64,000 nucleotides of DNA from Paraburkholderia fynbosensis (GCF_902859935.1 NZ_CADIKI010000013.1:164235-228234); one strand, 5' to 3'. Shown: positions 17,090-27,126, counted from the first letter of the stretch. Numbers and translations are program-made. The notes: generated by a model not told the origin, from the letters alone.

Positions 17090-19294
17090 TCAAGGGCTCG
17101 CAACCTGTCTCAATAATTGAAAGGCCGCGTTCGCGTCGAGATGAGCGTCGAAGTACTCTAGTACCGATACCAACGAGTCGGGGGCTACCTTTGCAGGCAG
17201 CTCTTCCGATTCCAGCATAACTGTCCGCCCCGAATGTGTTACGCACCCGACTGCGAAGGCCAATATATCGGCCGAACATGACTGGGGTGCAATTACCACA
17301 CCCCGGATCGGACTATTCTTGAGTATCTCAAACGCGCCAAAGGCGCCCGAGAAGGTGCCAAGCATCAGGCGCACACCCGTGCTGGCAAGTGCAACGGCGC
17401 GTTCTGCCGCGAGGACGGGCTCGTCAGAAAACGCGATTTCCGGGATTTCCAGCACAAATTCATGCGGCATAAATTCAAATCTCCGCATGAGTTCGCGAAC
17501 GATGAAGGCACAGTCGACATTGAGAAACTGTTCTTTGTCCAGGGGATAGCTAAGTCGTGTAGGCTCAGTGCCGTCTTCGCGCCAGTTCGAGAGGGTGAGG
17601 CACATCTGAGCGAGGGCGAACTCAGTTATCGGTCCAAGCAGCCCGTTTTCTTCGTTGATGGACAGGGAGGATTTCACGGGCAGCAGGTAGCCGTTCTCCT
17701 CCTGGACGGCAACTTCGACACGAAAGCCTTCCACGCTCTTGCTGTGGGTCTCACGGACGGGGTAAAAGGCAAGCTGGAGACTTCCGTCGCTTAACGCACT
17801 GCGCACGCGTTGCTCGTTTTCAACCGCCCGCCGCCTGCTCACGCGCATCTCGTTTGAATAGTGTCGCCAGATCGTCTTGTGCGTGCTCGCCATCTGCGCC
17901 TTCGCGGCGTACATCGCCTCGTCGGCCTCGCGAATAAGCGTCGACACACTATTGTCACTGCATGCATGTATCGAGACTCCAATGCTTGCCTGAATATCAA
18001 AAACGCTTCCGCGCAGAGTAACCGCCGTCTCAAATATGGCGATAATCGCATCTATCACCTTGTGTGTCGCAGGATAGACGTCTGCATCGCTATCTTCAGG
18101 CGTCACAATCACAAGGAATTCATCGCCGCCAAACCGGCCGACAGTGTGAGGCGAAAGCCCTTGCCGAAGTCGCATGGAAATTTTCTTCAACAACTGGTCG
18201 CCGGCTTCGTGGCCGAGCGAGTCGTTAACCTGTTTAAGATTGCCCAAGTCGATGTAGACGACAGCGAGGCGGTTCAGGCGTGACTGCCTTGCCATTTCCT
18301 CGTTTAACCGCGCGAGTAAGCCATGGCGATTCCACAGATCCGTGAGTGTGTCAGTCTCGGAAAGAAGTCGAAGGCGGTCGCGACTCTTGAAGAGGCGATG
18401 TACGAGTACCGATATCGCGATCACGAATATCGCGAATAAGAAAGATAGCAAGGCGGTGCTCGTGAGATACACCGATTTCATGTTGTTATAGGGCGTCAGC
18501 GCATCCGAACGACAAAGGGACACCTCGACGTGAAGCGGATAGCCCGGGACGGTCCGCTGCGCAGTTATCTGGTCCGCAGGTTTCCAGGCGGGTTCTCGAC
18601 TATCGCGACCTTTCGCCTGCTTGTCTGTTGCCGTCTCCTCGGTCCCGTCATCGGAAAGCTTTGAGCCGTCCTGTAGGAAGACAGCCGCCGAGCCGTTCTC
18701 CCCGAGCGCGGCTACGTCAGTAAATCCGCGTGTGAGGTAGCCTCGGTCCTCGGAGACGACCACCACGCCCGCGAATTTTCCGTCCTTTGTCTCCAGCCGA
18801 CGCGTCAGTTGAACTGTCCATCTCCCGGAGACTCGGCCGAGCACCGGTTTGCTGATGTAGAGTCCATGGACATCAGTGTTCCGATGGACCGCAAAGTGCT
18901 TGCGGTCAGTAATGTAAACGCCGCCGGCGTAGGGGATAGTGCTTTGTAGGATACGTCCGGCGGGGTCGACAATCGAGACTTGGGCCGCAGTTTCTCTCGT
19001 GAAAAAACCCACGTCTTGCAGCGTCTTTAGGTTGACTGACGCTGGGTCTTTTTCAAATTGAAGTTTCACCACGAGCGCGATGACATCCACATCGTGAATC
19101 GTGGTCTCCGTGTGCTGGACCAGAGCATCAGCTAAGACATCTGCCTTGGCCTGAGCCGCCTGTAACACCTCCACCCTTTCCGTAGATAGCCGGGTCAGCA
19201 CGCCAATCCAGACGACGGCGAGTACCAGGACGCCCACGGCTGGAATCAGGATAACGCTTCGAAACTGGCGTTTTGCGGAAGGGTTTTTGGACAT
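17090..19294 (-). CDS. Membrane GGDEF protein with degenerate EAL domain
   Basis: About 734 residues: one TM near residue 20, a periplasmic double-Cache-like sensor, a second TM, a GGDEF domain with an intact GRFGGDEFLVIV, then an EAL-like domain. The EAL part lacks the EAL motif (FRVEVAVQ at that place) and the DDFG motif (LGTFSGAFGAF), though LEIPE survives. It is probably a diguanylate cyclase whose EAL domain has no phosphodiesterase activity. ATG 19294 was chosen because upstream in-frame starts would overlap the yciI-like gene. The Cache domain may bind small organic acids or amino acids. Confidence 0.85.
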   Translation of the reverse strand: MSKNPSAKRQFRSVILIPAVGVLVLAVVWIGVLTRLSTERVEVLQAAQAKADVLADALVQHTETTIHDVDVIALVVKLQFEKDPASVNLKTLQDVGFFTRETAAQVSIVDPAGRILQSTIPYAGGVYITDRKHFAVHRNTDVHGLYISKPVLGRVSGRWTVQLTRRLETKDGKFAGVVVVSEDRGYLTRGFTDVAALGENGSAAVFLQDGSKLSDDGTEETATDKQAKGRDSREPAWKPADQITAQRTVPGYPLHVEVSLCRSDALTPYNNMKSVYLTSTALLSFLFAIFVIAISVLVHRLFKSRDRLRLLSETDTLTDLWNRHGLLARLNEEMARQSRLNRLAVVYIDLGNLKQVNDSLGHEAGDQLLKKISMRLRQGLSPHTVGRFGGDEFLVIVTPEDSDADVYPATHKVIDAIIAIFETAVTLRGSVFDIQASIGVSIHACSDNSVSTLIREADEAMYAAKAQMASTHKTIWRHYSNEMRVSRRRAVENEQRVRSALSDGSLQLAFYPVRETHSKSVEGFRVEVAVQEENGYLLPVKSSLSINEENGLLGPITEFALAQMCLTLSNWREDGTEPTRLSYPLDKEQFLNVDCAFIVRELMRRFEFMPHEFVLEIPEIAFSDEPVLAAERAVALASTGVRLMLGTFSGAFGAFEILKNSPIRGVVIAPQSCSADILAFAVGCVTHSGRTVMLESEELPAKVAPDSLVSVLEYFDAHLDANAAFQLLRQVASP

Positions 19295-19407
19295 GTCGCC
19301 AATCGTTCGGTACAGGCTCTGGCGATTGTACAGAATGCGCCGAGCTATTCTGGTGAGAAGCGCCCCACCGCAAAGGGGCGTCTTCCGGGCACGCGCTAAA
19401 AAGCGCG

Positions 19408-19710
19408 TCAGCGCGGCTGGGGAAAGCCCTTGCACTGCCGCCATAGGTTGAGGAACGGCCGGATACTGACACTCGCATAAAGTCCTGCGACCGTGTACGG
19501 CTCTGCCTCAATAAAAGCGTTCGCCTCCTCGAGAGTCTCAAAATCTAGCACAAGCAAGCTACCAACCGGTGTCACCCCGTCGTCCGCCAGCAGCGGCCCC
19601 GCGAAGGCAAACTGTTCTGAGAATTTCGCGAGGTACTCGCGGTGTGCTGGGCGTAGCGTCGGTCTCAGGTCTGTTCCTGGCGCGTCGATGTTATAGAACG
19701 AGTAAAGCAT
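19408..19710 (-). CDS. YciI-family protein
   Basis: A 100-residue small ferredoxin-like protein. R-x3-R-x2-H-x2-Y around residues 16-26 (LRPTLRPAHREY), GPLLADDG and FETLEEANAFIEAEPY are the standard YciI pattern, whose His-Asp pair is thought catalytic. ATG 19710 follows GAGAGGG. Only two bases separate it from the MFS stop, so translation is probably coupled. These proteins often accompany catabolic pathways, and the exact reaction is unknown. Confidence 0.85.
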   Translation of the reverse strand: MLYSFYNIDAPGTDLRPTLRPAHREYLAKFSEQFAFAGPLLADDGVTPVGSLLVLDFETLEEANAFIEAEPYTVAGLYASVSIRPFLNLWRQCKGFPQPR

Positions 19711-19712
19711 CG

Positions 19713-20981
19713 TTAAACGGCCCTCTCTATGTAAATGTTTCTTCCTCGCGTTTCGACCAGACACATCCCGGCCAGCAGACCGACTCCGGATACCGCGGCC
19801 AATAGTGCGACTGAATAAGTCATCCCCTGCATACCAAACCGGTCTATCAGCGAGCCAATCAGCGGCTGCAGGATTGCCGCAGCCATGAACATGCTGGTAT
19901 TCGTGACCCCGATAGCCATGCCCGCTGAGTTCGGATCGTTCACCTCTTTGGCGATGGCCCAGATGAGCGTGTAACTGGTGGAGGCCATACCTTGAATCGC
20001 GAATACGACATAGCTCTCGCCAGAGAACGTGTTCATCGGACCCAACATGGGCACCCACGAGACGAGATAGACAGTTCCCAGGATCAGCAGCAGCCCCTTG
20101 CGGTTACCCAGCCGATCGGACGCCCGCCCCAAGAAGAGTGCCGTAACCGAATGACAGAGAATCATGACAAGGACATGCATGGACGCCTCGCCCTTACTTA
20201 GACCGATGAATTTGACGAGATACGGTACTGCCCATAGGCTGGTGAATGCGAAGAACGTCCCGCAAATGCCAAATCCCACCCAAAAGCACGGCCATGTACG
20301 TGCGTTGGTAACCACATCGCGCAACTGCCGGACCCACGACGGCCGGGAACGCGGAGGAACGCTGGGTTGACCGTCCGGGTGCGGCAGTCCAAGGTCGGCG
20401 GGCTTGTCCCGCACGAACACTGCGATGAGCGCTCCGGCTACGAGGGTGAGACCGCCGATGCCGCCAATGACGACGCGCCAGCTAACGACCTGAGACATCA
20501 TCTGTAGCGGCGCAGTCGACAATATCGATCCCAGGTTACCAAAGAGCAGGGTAAGTCCACTCAGCGTCGCAAACTGCCGTGCCGAGAACCAAGAAGCGTT
20601 CAATCGCAGCAACGCGACAAACGGGACGGCAGCTCCAAGACCAATGAGTCCACGTCCGATGCACGCGACTTCGACAGTGTGAGCGCTCGCGAAGACGAAT
20701 GCGCCGAGTGCCGCCGTCACGCAGCCGGCCACCAGTATCCGCCGCGGCCCCAAGGTATCAGCAATAACGCCGGTCGGAATCTGCATAGCCATCACGGCAA
20801 AGAAGAAAACTGCCGTGATAGATCCGAGTTCCGTGCTGGTCGCGGAGAATGCCTTTTGTAGCTCAATCGATAGTGCTGCAGGTGCAACTCGATGAAAGAA
20901 CGACACCATGTATGCCACAATCGTAAGCCAGAATGCAGTCCACTGTGCGAGTCGTAGTCTTCGTTGGGCGTTCGCTTCCAT
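19713..20981 (-). CDS. MFS transporter
   Basis: A 422-residue 12-TM permease. The loop 2-3 region reads GVIADTLGPRRI, as in organic-acid/nitrate-nitrite-type MFS proteins. ATG 20981 (EANAQRRLRLAQW) follows AAGGG with six-base spacing. It lies in a leftward run cupin-MFS-yciI, twelve bases after the cupin gene. The neighbours (DUF2848, aminotransferase, DctP-like) suggest uptake of a small carboxylate or amino-acid-derived compound. Substrate is not deducible. Confidence 0.8.
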   Translation of the reverse strand: MEANAQRRLRLAQWTAFWLTIVAYMVSFFHRVAPAALSIELQKAFSATSTELGSITAVFFFAVMAMQIPTGVIADTLGPRRILVAGCVTAALGAFVFASAHTVEVACIGRGLIGLGAAVPFVALLRLNASWFSARQFATLSGLTLLFGNLGSILSTAPLQMMSQVVSWRVVIGGIGGLTLVAGALIAVFVRDKPADLGLPHPDGQPSVPPRSRPSWVRQLRDVVTNARTWPCFWVGFGICGTFFAFTSLWAVPYLVKFIGLSKGEASMHVLVMILCHSVTALFLGRASDRLGNRKGLLLILGTVYLVSWVPMLGPMNTFSGESYVVFAIQGMASTSYTLIWAIAKEVNDPNSAGMAIGVTNTSMFMAAAILQPLIGSLIDRFGMQGMTYSVALLAAVSGVGLLAGMCLVETRGRNIYIERAV

Positions 20982-20992
20982 TGGAGACCCTT

Positions 20993-21406
20993 TCACGCAG
21001 CCACCGCAGCCGGTACCGCCGTCGCAATAGCGTGCTCTTTCACGTAATAGTGGATTTCGAGAAGCATGCAACCGCTTTCCGACTTAAATGGGCCATGGAA
21101 CGCGCCAGGCGGGCGGCACGCATATGTGTTGGGACCAAACGGTGTCCCGCCTTGCCCGTTCGCGTCGTTGCCAACAGTCAGGTCACCCTGCACGAGATAG
21201 ACTTCTTCCCAGTACGCGTGCACAAACGGGGCGGTCGTATAATTGCCCGCTGCGAAGCGCAGCAGTCGGGTTCTGCAGCCGGTGGCGGTTTCCGGGGAAA
21301 GAGAGCCACAAAGAATTTTCTCCTCGATTCCTTGCGGATAGCCCGAAGGCACGCTCCAGCCTTCATTCAGGTCCAGCGAGACAAACTCAAGATGCGGCTT
21401 CAGCAT
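20993..21406 (-). CDS. Cupin-domain protein
   Basis: A 137-residue single-domain cupin. The first metal motif appears as FVHAYWEEVYLVQGDLTVG and the second as PPGAFHGPFKSESGCMLLEIHY, so a metal site is plausible. ATG 21406 has GGAG eight bases upstream. Small cupins of this kind serve as dioxygenases or sensor/isomerase accessories. It sits between the broken DUF2848 gene and the MFS transporter in the same orientation. Confidence 0.75.
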   Translation of the reverse strand: MLKPHLEFVSLDLNEGWSVPSGYPQGIEEKILCGSLSPETATGCRTRLLRFAAGNYTTAPFVHAYWEEVYLVQGDLTVGNDANGQGGTPFGPNTYACRPPGAFHGPFKSESGCMLLEIHYYVKEHAIATAVPAAVAA

Positions 21407-21419
21407 TGATGTTCTCCTA

Positions 21420-22085
21420 TTAAAGAACTTTGATTTGATATTCACAGGCAAGAGTGCGACCCAGTACCGGGTCGTGCAGCTCGACGCGGAAGAACTCGGC
21501 TCCAATCACGGTGCCCTTGACGGGCACGTTCCCCCGAAGAGGAAGTTGCCGTGGTCGAATGGCACCTCGAGCCTTGAGAGCAATTCCCGCGGGTGCAACA
21601 ACTCGGCTACAGACCCTTCCTGATATAACCGCTCGATGCCATCCGTTGTGGCGAAGCTGCGCAGGACCAGTTGGTTCCAATGGTCCTCCACTTCGTCGAA
21701 TCGCCAGCGGTCGCCACTCAAGGGCTTTGCGCAGACCTGTTTGGAAAGCGCTACGTCATGGGTCTCGAGCGCCCGGTCAGTGTGGTCTGAGCCGACCGTG
21801 ACGTACAGTTGGCCGTCTGCATTAAAAAGGCAAAACTCCTCCTCGCCGCTTGAGCTAGCCCCGACGGCCTCGATGACCGGTTCAGTCGTGAGCAAGGGCG
21901 CGAGCCACGCGGTAAAGCGTCGGAATCTGTTTAGGCGGCGCAACGCCGATCGCCGCGAGTTCATCGATGTGGTGTTGAACGGCCTCCGAATTCCGGCCGG
22001 TCCATCCGGCTATGGTGAGATCTATCGCGACCAGCTGTATCGTGCGGCTAATGTCGCTCTGTTCAGTGAATTTGTGGACGTTCAC
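21420..22085 (-). pseudogene. DUF2848 family gene with two frameshifts
   Basis: Three reading frames together give one DUF2848-like protein. From GTG 22085, AGWTGRNSEAVQHHIDELA runs to YRVARA. Near 21890 one extra base shifts to LLTTEPVIEAVGASSSGEEEF...GSDHTDR...GNFLFGGT. Near 21530 one base seems missing before VPVKGTVIGAEFFRVELHD. The joined product has a normal length of about 220 residues. Two independent indels argue for real decay rather than a single read error. DUF2848 proteins often neighbour transporters of aromatic or keto acids. Confidence 0.7.
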
Positions 22086-22088
22086 GGT

Positions 22089-22664
22089 TTAGATTGCGCG
22101 GAGAATGGCGGTGGCCGCGTCGAGCGTTTCTTCTTTCTTGGCGAAACAGAACCGCAGGAGCTTCGACTTCGCATACTGAGAGCCGAAGCCGGACATCGGC
22201 AGCCCGGCAACACCGTGGCATTCGATGAGATGGTTCGCAAACTCCGTATCCGGAAGTTCGGATATCGCCGAATAGTCGACCATCTGGAAATAGCCGCCGC
22301 CGGTTGGCATGAAGCTGAAGCGCGAGCTACCCAATCCCTCAAGGAAGCGATTGCGCTTCTGAAGAAATAGTTGCGGCAAATCGCAATACGCGGCGTCATC
22401 CAGTACGGCAGCCATAGCTTGCTGCAGCGGCGTGGGCGCAGCGTACGTGTTGAACTGGAGAACCTTGCGGATTTCGTTGGTCAAGGCTGTCGCACCGATT
22501 GCGTATCCAATTCTCCAGCCGGTAACGTGCATTGTTTTGCCGAGCGATCCCACCACGACAGTTCTCTCGCGCAGTCGTGCATCCGACATCGCCGTAATGT
22601 GCTGTTGTGGGGCAAAGACTCCGTTGCAAATATCAAGCGCATATCTTTTCCTGAGGGTGTCGGC
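22089..22664 (-). pseudogene. 5'-truncated PLP aminotransferase (class I/II)
   Basis: The C-terminal half of a fold-type I aminotransferase. The PLP lysine motif SLGKTMHVTGWRIGY and the C-terminal GLPMSGFG...LLRFCFAKKEETLDAA are intact. Upstream the frame can be followed to about 22664 (NGVFAPQQHITAMSD) and then meets a stop. The large PLP-binding N-terminal half (about 190 residues) is absent and the segment around ALDICNGVF looks internally shortened. An ATG at 22589 would give a 166-residue product, unlikely to be active. Confidence 0.65.
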
Positions 22665-22820
22665 TCACATTGCTTCGTGTGCTTCGCAGGTTTACCGTGC
22701 CGCGAAGTTTAGGGGGCAGGTCTCCAAGAAATCACGGCATCCAATTCCCATTGACAATCGATTGCCGAACTGGAAGAAGGCCGGGCAATGATTCGACGAT
22801 TCCCCGCTCATTGCTCAGTC

Positions 22821-23630
22821 TCAAGCTACGACCAATGGGCTGCCAGCGAATGCTGCGCTTAGCTCGGCCGCAGGTCGAGAGTCCACATGCACCCCAAGGT
22901 TATGCAGATTCTCGAAGATGATTTGCTCCTGATAGGGTGCGACTGCAGCGAGCTGATATTCGACGGACCTGCCGGCCTGACGAATTGCATCCTGCTGCGT
23001 TACAGATAGCCGCCTAAACGTGCGCGCCGAGATCAGCAGAGCGCACGCAGATCGGGGATAACGGACCGCGGAAAAGTAACGGAAATGCTGTGATAGCGAA
23101 AGAGAGGTCGCCTCGTCGCCAGAACACAGCACCGCGTCCATTTCCTTGGCGACTATGCTCTCCCTTGCACGACACCAATCAGCGGTTACCGGCTCCGCGC
23201 CGAGTTGCCGCAGCAATACGCCCGACTCAAAATCAAACACGCACACCCGCACGCCCTTAAGGTCACCAACGCTCGTGATGGCGCGCTTCGTCCAAAGCCC
23301 TCCAGCCGGTGCCGGGGCCGCTGCGAGTAAAACTAGCGAGTCCCTCGCAACCGCGTGGCTTGCAGACCTGCCCATATTCGACGCATACCGTGACGCCGCT
23401 TCCCCGCCGTCGGTGGGTGCGTACTGGCAGTGATGTACGAGAATTGCAGTACCGTCCAGTTTCCCCCGCCTCACTTCTTTCAGGATATTGAGAGACGAGG
23501 CTTGCCAGTCATATAAAGGGACAACATTGAAGAGCGGCTGGTCGGGCTCATTGAATATGCCGGCGAAAATCCGCACGGCTTGTGCCGGTAACGATGCCGT
23601 GCAGAACTCAGTCATAAAGGTGAAATGCAT
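22821..23630 (-). CDS. TRAP-type substrate-binding protein (DctP-like), no signal peptide seen
   Basis: A 269-residue protein with the DctP core: VGDLKGVRVCVFDFESGVLLRQLGA, then EMDAVLCSG and the C-terminal LSVTQQDAIRQAG helix. ATG 23630 follows AGGG. Periplasmic DctP proteins are normally 320-340 residues with a signal peptide. Here the N-terminus starts directly with MHFTFMTEFC, so export is doubtful and the gene may be eroded at its 5' end. No DctQ/DctM partner lies in this island. Confidence 0.6.
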   Translation of the reverse strand: MHFTFMTEFCTASLPAQAVRIFAGIFNEPDQPLFNVVPLYDWQASSLNILKEVRRGKLDGTAILVHHCQYAPTDGGEAASRYASNMGRSASHAVARDSLVLLAAAPAPAGGLWTKRAITSVGDLKGVRVCVFDFESGVLLRQLGAEPVTADWCRARESIVAKEMDAVLCSGDEATSLSLSQHFRYFSAVRYPRSACALLISARTFRRLSVTQQDAIRQAGRSVEYQLAAVAPYQEQIIFENLHNLGVHVDSRPAAELSAAFAGSPLVVA

Positions 23631-24958
23631 GGTTGGCCCTGTCGTGCGGCGATGTCGCCAAGTCTTAGCGCATCGTACACACGGCAGATCACGAAAACAC
23701 CGGCGTAGTTTGTGATTGACTCTCGGCACCAAACTAGGTAGAAGCCGATTCCTCTGAGACGGCCATTCAATATGGCTGCGATGGAAAACGAGCGACAAGA
23801 TCTATGCAGCCCGCATAGCAGGAAGCATGTTCACCGAAGCCGTGAGCGCGCCCATCTATAGCTCCGATACCTTGCGCTGATAGGCACGGCCACCAATCGC
23901 TCGCCCCCGCCACGCCGGTGGACCATCCCATCTCTGCACAATGCCCACTCGGCAAGCCTTTTGCGGGACATCGATCTGTGCAGTGCATGACGGCAACGAC
24001 GTCCAGCTACAATGCTCAGCAATGGCTCGCACGGCGTTACGCCCAACTCTTGACCACCGCCGCATCCCCACCGAAAGTGGCTCCCCCCGCGCACTCAGTA
24101 CCCCGTACTCCCCATCAGACCCTTGCGCCCGGAAACGCCACACGATTCCGTTTTCTCCGCCACCCGTCCTGTACCCGGGTAGCGCTCGCGATGTCTCTAC
24201 GCGTATTTCGCCTGCCTCGACCAATCGCCGTTTGCTGGCGCTTGGCGCTGCTCGAGGCGCGGCGTGTGGCTTGGCCTCGCGGTGCGTGTCGGAGTGGCTG
24301 ACGGCAGCGGGGATGACATTGGTTTGTCTGATCCGGCCGATCCGGGAAAGCAACGGTTTGGGTGTTACGGCGATCGCCTTGGGCACGGCAGTGCTATTGC
24401 TGGTCGCGCATGAGCGTCTGGATGGATCGACGATTCGACGCGCGCATGCGCAGCATTCGAAGGGTTCGGCAAGCTGGGCTAGGAACTGTATCTTTTTCAC
24501 CCCATCGTTCTTAGTATGTTACAGACGAATTTTTCTTCTTCTGACGTGACAGGGAATGAGAAGCTAGAGCTCTTGGCTGGCTAACTATCTACTCCTTTCT
24601 GCCTATCTGAGCATGTCCATCGGACGAATCTACGCAGCCCTGTCGAATCGCATCATTCGCCACGAAGGCCGGCGACGATGCCGATAAGCAAGGCGAGGAC
24701 GTACACGACATAGTGGACTCCGAATGAGGGCAATGATGCACGGTTGGACAAGCCGACGGCTTACCTGGACGAACGTCGGCAGTATGTGTCGAGCGTTTCA
24801 CCTGGACAGTCAACTTCTCACCGCATCCATCGAGGCAATCGGCCGTTGTCGGCGCGGTTGCCCTCGGGGGGTTGCCCCCTTTCGGTGTGATCTTAGTGTT
24901 GCACAATTCGACTGCTGAAAACGCGGGCCAGCCTGCGCCAGCATCGAACTCGTTCGGA
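23631..24958. other. Long region without a convincing gene
   Basis: About 1.3 kb at the right edge of the low-GC island. Open frames exist on both strands but none shows a recognisable domain, ribosome site or consistent codon use. At 24653-24718 (minus strand) a short frame, YVVYVLALLIGIVAGLRGE then stop, resembles the first helix of DUF4126 membrane proteins, so the region probably contains decayed fragments. Confidence 0.4.
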
Positions 24959-25903
24959 TCATGCGCGCCGGATAGACTCCGCCACCAGCGCGCCGACATT
25001 CGCAATCGCCGCATTGCTGCGGGCCGCGTCGCCGTCCGCTTCGGTCAGATAGACGGTCACCAGGACCGGCCCACGGCCGGGCGGCCACAGGATCGCGATG
25101 TCGTTGGCGGTGCCGCGCTCGCCGGTGCCGGTTTTATCGCCGACGCCCCAGTCCTCCGGCAGCTTCGCGCGCAGCCGTGAACCGCCGGTCTGGTTAGCCA
25201 CGAGCCACGCCAGCAATTGCGTCCGCGATGCCGCCGACAGATGCTCGCCCAGCACGAGCTCGCGCAGGTTGCCGAGCATCGCGTTGGGCGTGGTGGTGTC
25301 GCGCGGATCGCCGGGAATCGCTTCGTTCAGCGTGGGCTCGATACGGTCCAGCCGCGTGATGCCATCGCCCAGGCTGCGTGCGAATGCGGTGACCGCCGCC
25401 GGGCCGCCGAAGCTCGCGAGCAGCAGATTGGCCGCGGTGTTGTCGCTGAGCGTAAGCGCCGCCTTGCACAATTCGCCGACGCTCATCCCCGCGTCGCCGG
25501 TCAGTTCGCGAGTATGCCGGCTCGTGCCCGGCGAATTCGGCACGAGATCGCTGGCGGAGAACACCACGCGCCGCTGCAAATCTTCCTGCCCGCGATCCAC
25601 CCGCGTCAGCACCGCCCCCGCCGCCAGCAGCTTGAAGGTGCTGCACATCGGGAAGCGCTCGTCCGCGCGCAAACCGGCGTGCAAACTGGTGGTCGTGTCG
25701 ACGATCGACACGCCCAGCCGCCCTCCGCTTGCCGCCTCGATCCGCGCGAGCCGCTCGCGGATCGCCTCGGCGTCCGCCAGCTCACGCCCACGCGCGGGGC
25801 CACCCGCCTTTATCGTCTTTCCCCACGCGCCTGCGCTGCCAAGCGCAACTCCAGCTATCGAAGCACCCAGCACCGCGCCCGCGAACTTCCGTCTCGTAAT
25901 CAT
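24959..25903 (-). CDS. penA: Class A beta-lactamase
   Basis: A 314-residue serine beta-lactamase. All active-site motifs are present: S70-x-x-K as STFK, the SDN loop (TLSDNTAAN), Glu166 in the omega loop (EPTLNE) and KTG (VGDKTGTGER). The N-terminus (MITRRKFAGAVLGASIAG) looks like a signal peptide with a twin-arginine-like RRKF start. ATG 25903 has AAGGAG upstream. It is divergent from a LysR regulator, the arrangement known for penA-penR/ampR in Burkholderia, so it is probably inducible by beta-lactams. Symbol is by family resemblance. Confidence 0.9.
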   Translation of the reverse strand: MITRRKFAGAVLGASIAGVALGSAGAWGKTIKAGGPARGRELADAEAIRERLARIEAASGGRLGVSIVDTTTSLHAGLRADERFPMCSTFKLLAAGAVLTRVDRGQEDLQRRVVFSASDLVPNSPGTSRHTRELTGDAGMSVGELCKAALTLSDNTAANLLLASFGGPAAVTAFARSLGDGITRLDRIEPTLNEAIPGDPRDTTTPNAMLGNLRELVLGEHLSAASRTQLLAWLVANQTGGSRLRAKLPEDWGVGDKTGTGERGTANDIAILWPPGRGPVLVTVYLTEADGDAARSNAAIANVGALVAESIRRA

Positions 25904-26002
25904 CGCCGCTCCTTCTGTGAAGCCGCCACTATCCGTTTTCCACCCGGCGCTGACAAACGATGATAAGTTAGCCGACTCACAAGAAAATCTTATGTCTTCA
26001 TC

Positions 26003-26902
26003 ATGAGACCGCGTCTTCCACTGAACGCGCTGCGCGCCTTCGAATCGTCCGCGAGACATCTGAGCTTTACGCGCGCCGCGCTCGAACTGAACGTCACCCA
26101 GGCCGCCGTCAGCCAACAGGTCCGCGCGCTCGAGGAACGCCTGGGCACTGCGCTTTTCAAGCGTCTGCCGCGCGGCCTTGCGATGACCGACGAAGGCCTC
26201 GCGCTGCGTCCGGTTCTGAGCGACGCTTTCGATCGCATCGAAGCGGTGCTCAAGCAATTCGAAGGCGGGCATTTTCATGAGGTGCTGACGGTCGGCGTGG
26301 TTGGCACGTTCGCGGTGGGTTGGCTGATGCCGCGCCTCAGATCGTTTCGCGAGGCGCATCCGTTCGTCGAACTGCGGCTGCTGACGAACAACAACCTCGT
26401 CGATCTCGCCACCGAAGGGCTCGACTTCGCGATCCGCTTCGGCGACGGCACGTGGCCCGGCTCGCTCGCCACCCGGCTGCTCGATGCGCCGCTCGCACTG
26501 CTATGCACACCGGAGATCGCCGCGCGTCTGTCGAAGCCCGACGATCTGGCGGAAGAAACCCTGCTGCGTTCGTATCGCCCGGACGACTGGATGAACTGGT
26601 TCAACGCCGCCGGCATTCCGCCGCGGCCGGTTCGCGGGCCCGTGTTCGATTCGTCACGCCTGATGGTGGAGGCGGCGATGCAAGGCGCGGGAATCGCGCT
26701 CGCGCCGGCGCTGATGTTCGATCACGAGGTCGACACGGGGCGCCTCGTGCGTCCGTTCGATGTGGAAGTCCACGCCGGCAGCTACTGGCTGACCTGTCTG
26801 AAGGGCAAGCCGATGACGCCGGCGATGCTGCTGTTCAGTCAATGGCTCGTCAACGAAGCGGGACGGCACGCGCCGGATCAGCACAGCGCGTTGCGGCGAT
26901 GA
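26003..26902 (+). CDS. LysR-family regulator, AmpR/PenR type
   Basis: A 299-residue LysR protein. The N-terminal winged helix (LNALRAFESSARHLSFTRAA...VTQAAVSQQVRALEERLG) is that of the AmpR/GcvA subgroup, and the effector domain has FAIRFGDGTWPG. It is divergent from the class A beta-lactamase with a 99-base shared region, which by analogy holds the regulator binding site. Likely senses cell-wall fragments and activates the beta-lactamase. The 3' end overlaps the convergent small gene by 25 bases. Confidence 0.9.
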   Translation: MRPRLPLNALRAFESSARHLSFTRAALELNVTQAAVSQQVRALEERLGTALFKRLPRGLAMTDEGLALRPVLSDAFDRIEAVLKQFEGGHFHEVLTVGVVGTFAVGWLMPRLRSFREAHPFVELRLLTNNNLVDLATEGLDFAIRFGDGTWPGSLATRLLDAPLALLCTPEIAARLSKPDDLAEETLLRSYRPDDWMNWFNAAGIPPRPVRGPVFDSSRLMVEAAMQGAGIALAPALMFDHEVDTGRLVRPFDVEVHAGSYWLTCLKGKPMTPAMLLFSQWLVNEAGRHAPDQHSALRR

Positions 26903-27126
26903 CCGTTCATCGCGGGCCGTTCGGCCTGCGGCGGGAATACGTTCCACGAACCGTCGTCGTGACGGAAGAAGAAGATCGACAGCAGGCCGCCCGGCCGCAA
27001 CGCTTCGACGCACACATAGCGTTGCGAAGCGCGGTGGCAGAACCGCACGACGCGCGCGGGCATCGACGGGGTGGGTGCGAGCCATTTGTCGACGGCCCAG
27101 TGCAAGGTCTTTTCTGCGGCAACCAT
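26878..27126 (-). CDS. Small conserved-looking protein, unknown function
   Basis: An 82-residue protein rich in aromatic residues (DKWLAPTPSMPARVVRFCHR ... YVCVEALRPGGLLSIFFFRH). I do not recognise a family. AAGGAG six bases before ATG 27126 makes it a credible gene. It lies 70 bases downstream of the LRAT-like gene on the same strand and may be part of the sigma-54 controlled unit starting near 27742. Confidence 0.6.
   Translation of the reverse strand: MVAAEKTLHWAVDKWLAPTPSMPARVVRFCHRASQRYVCVEALRPGGLLSIFFFRHDDGSWNVFPPQAERPAMNGHRRNALC

Noticed and set aside
23856..24500. Possible missing C-terminal part of tehA at the right edge of the island
   Set aside because: A frame with a hydrophobic stretch near 24300-24420 was inspected, but it does not match the TehA C-terminal helices, so a simple split of tehA by the island is not supported.
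24653..24718. DUF4126 gene start
   Set aside because: The first-helix similarity is only about 20 residues and ends in a stop. Too short to call more than a possible fragment.
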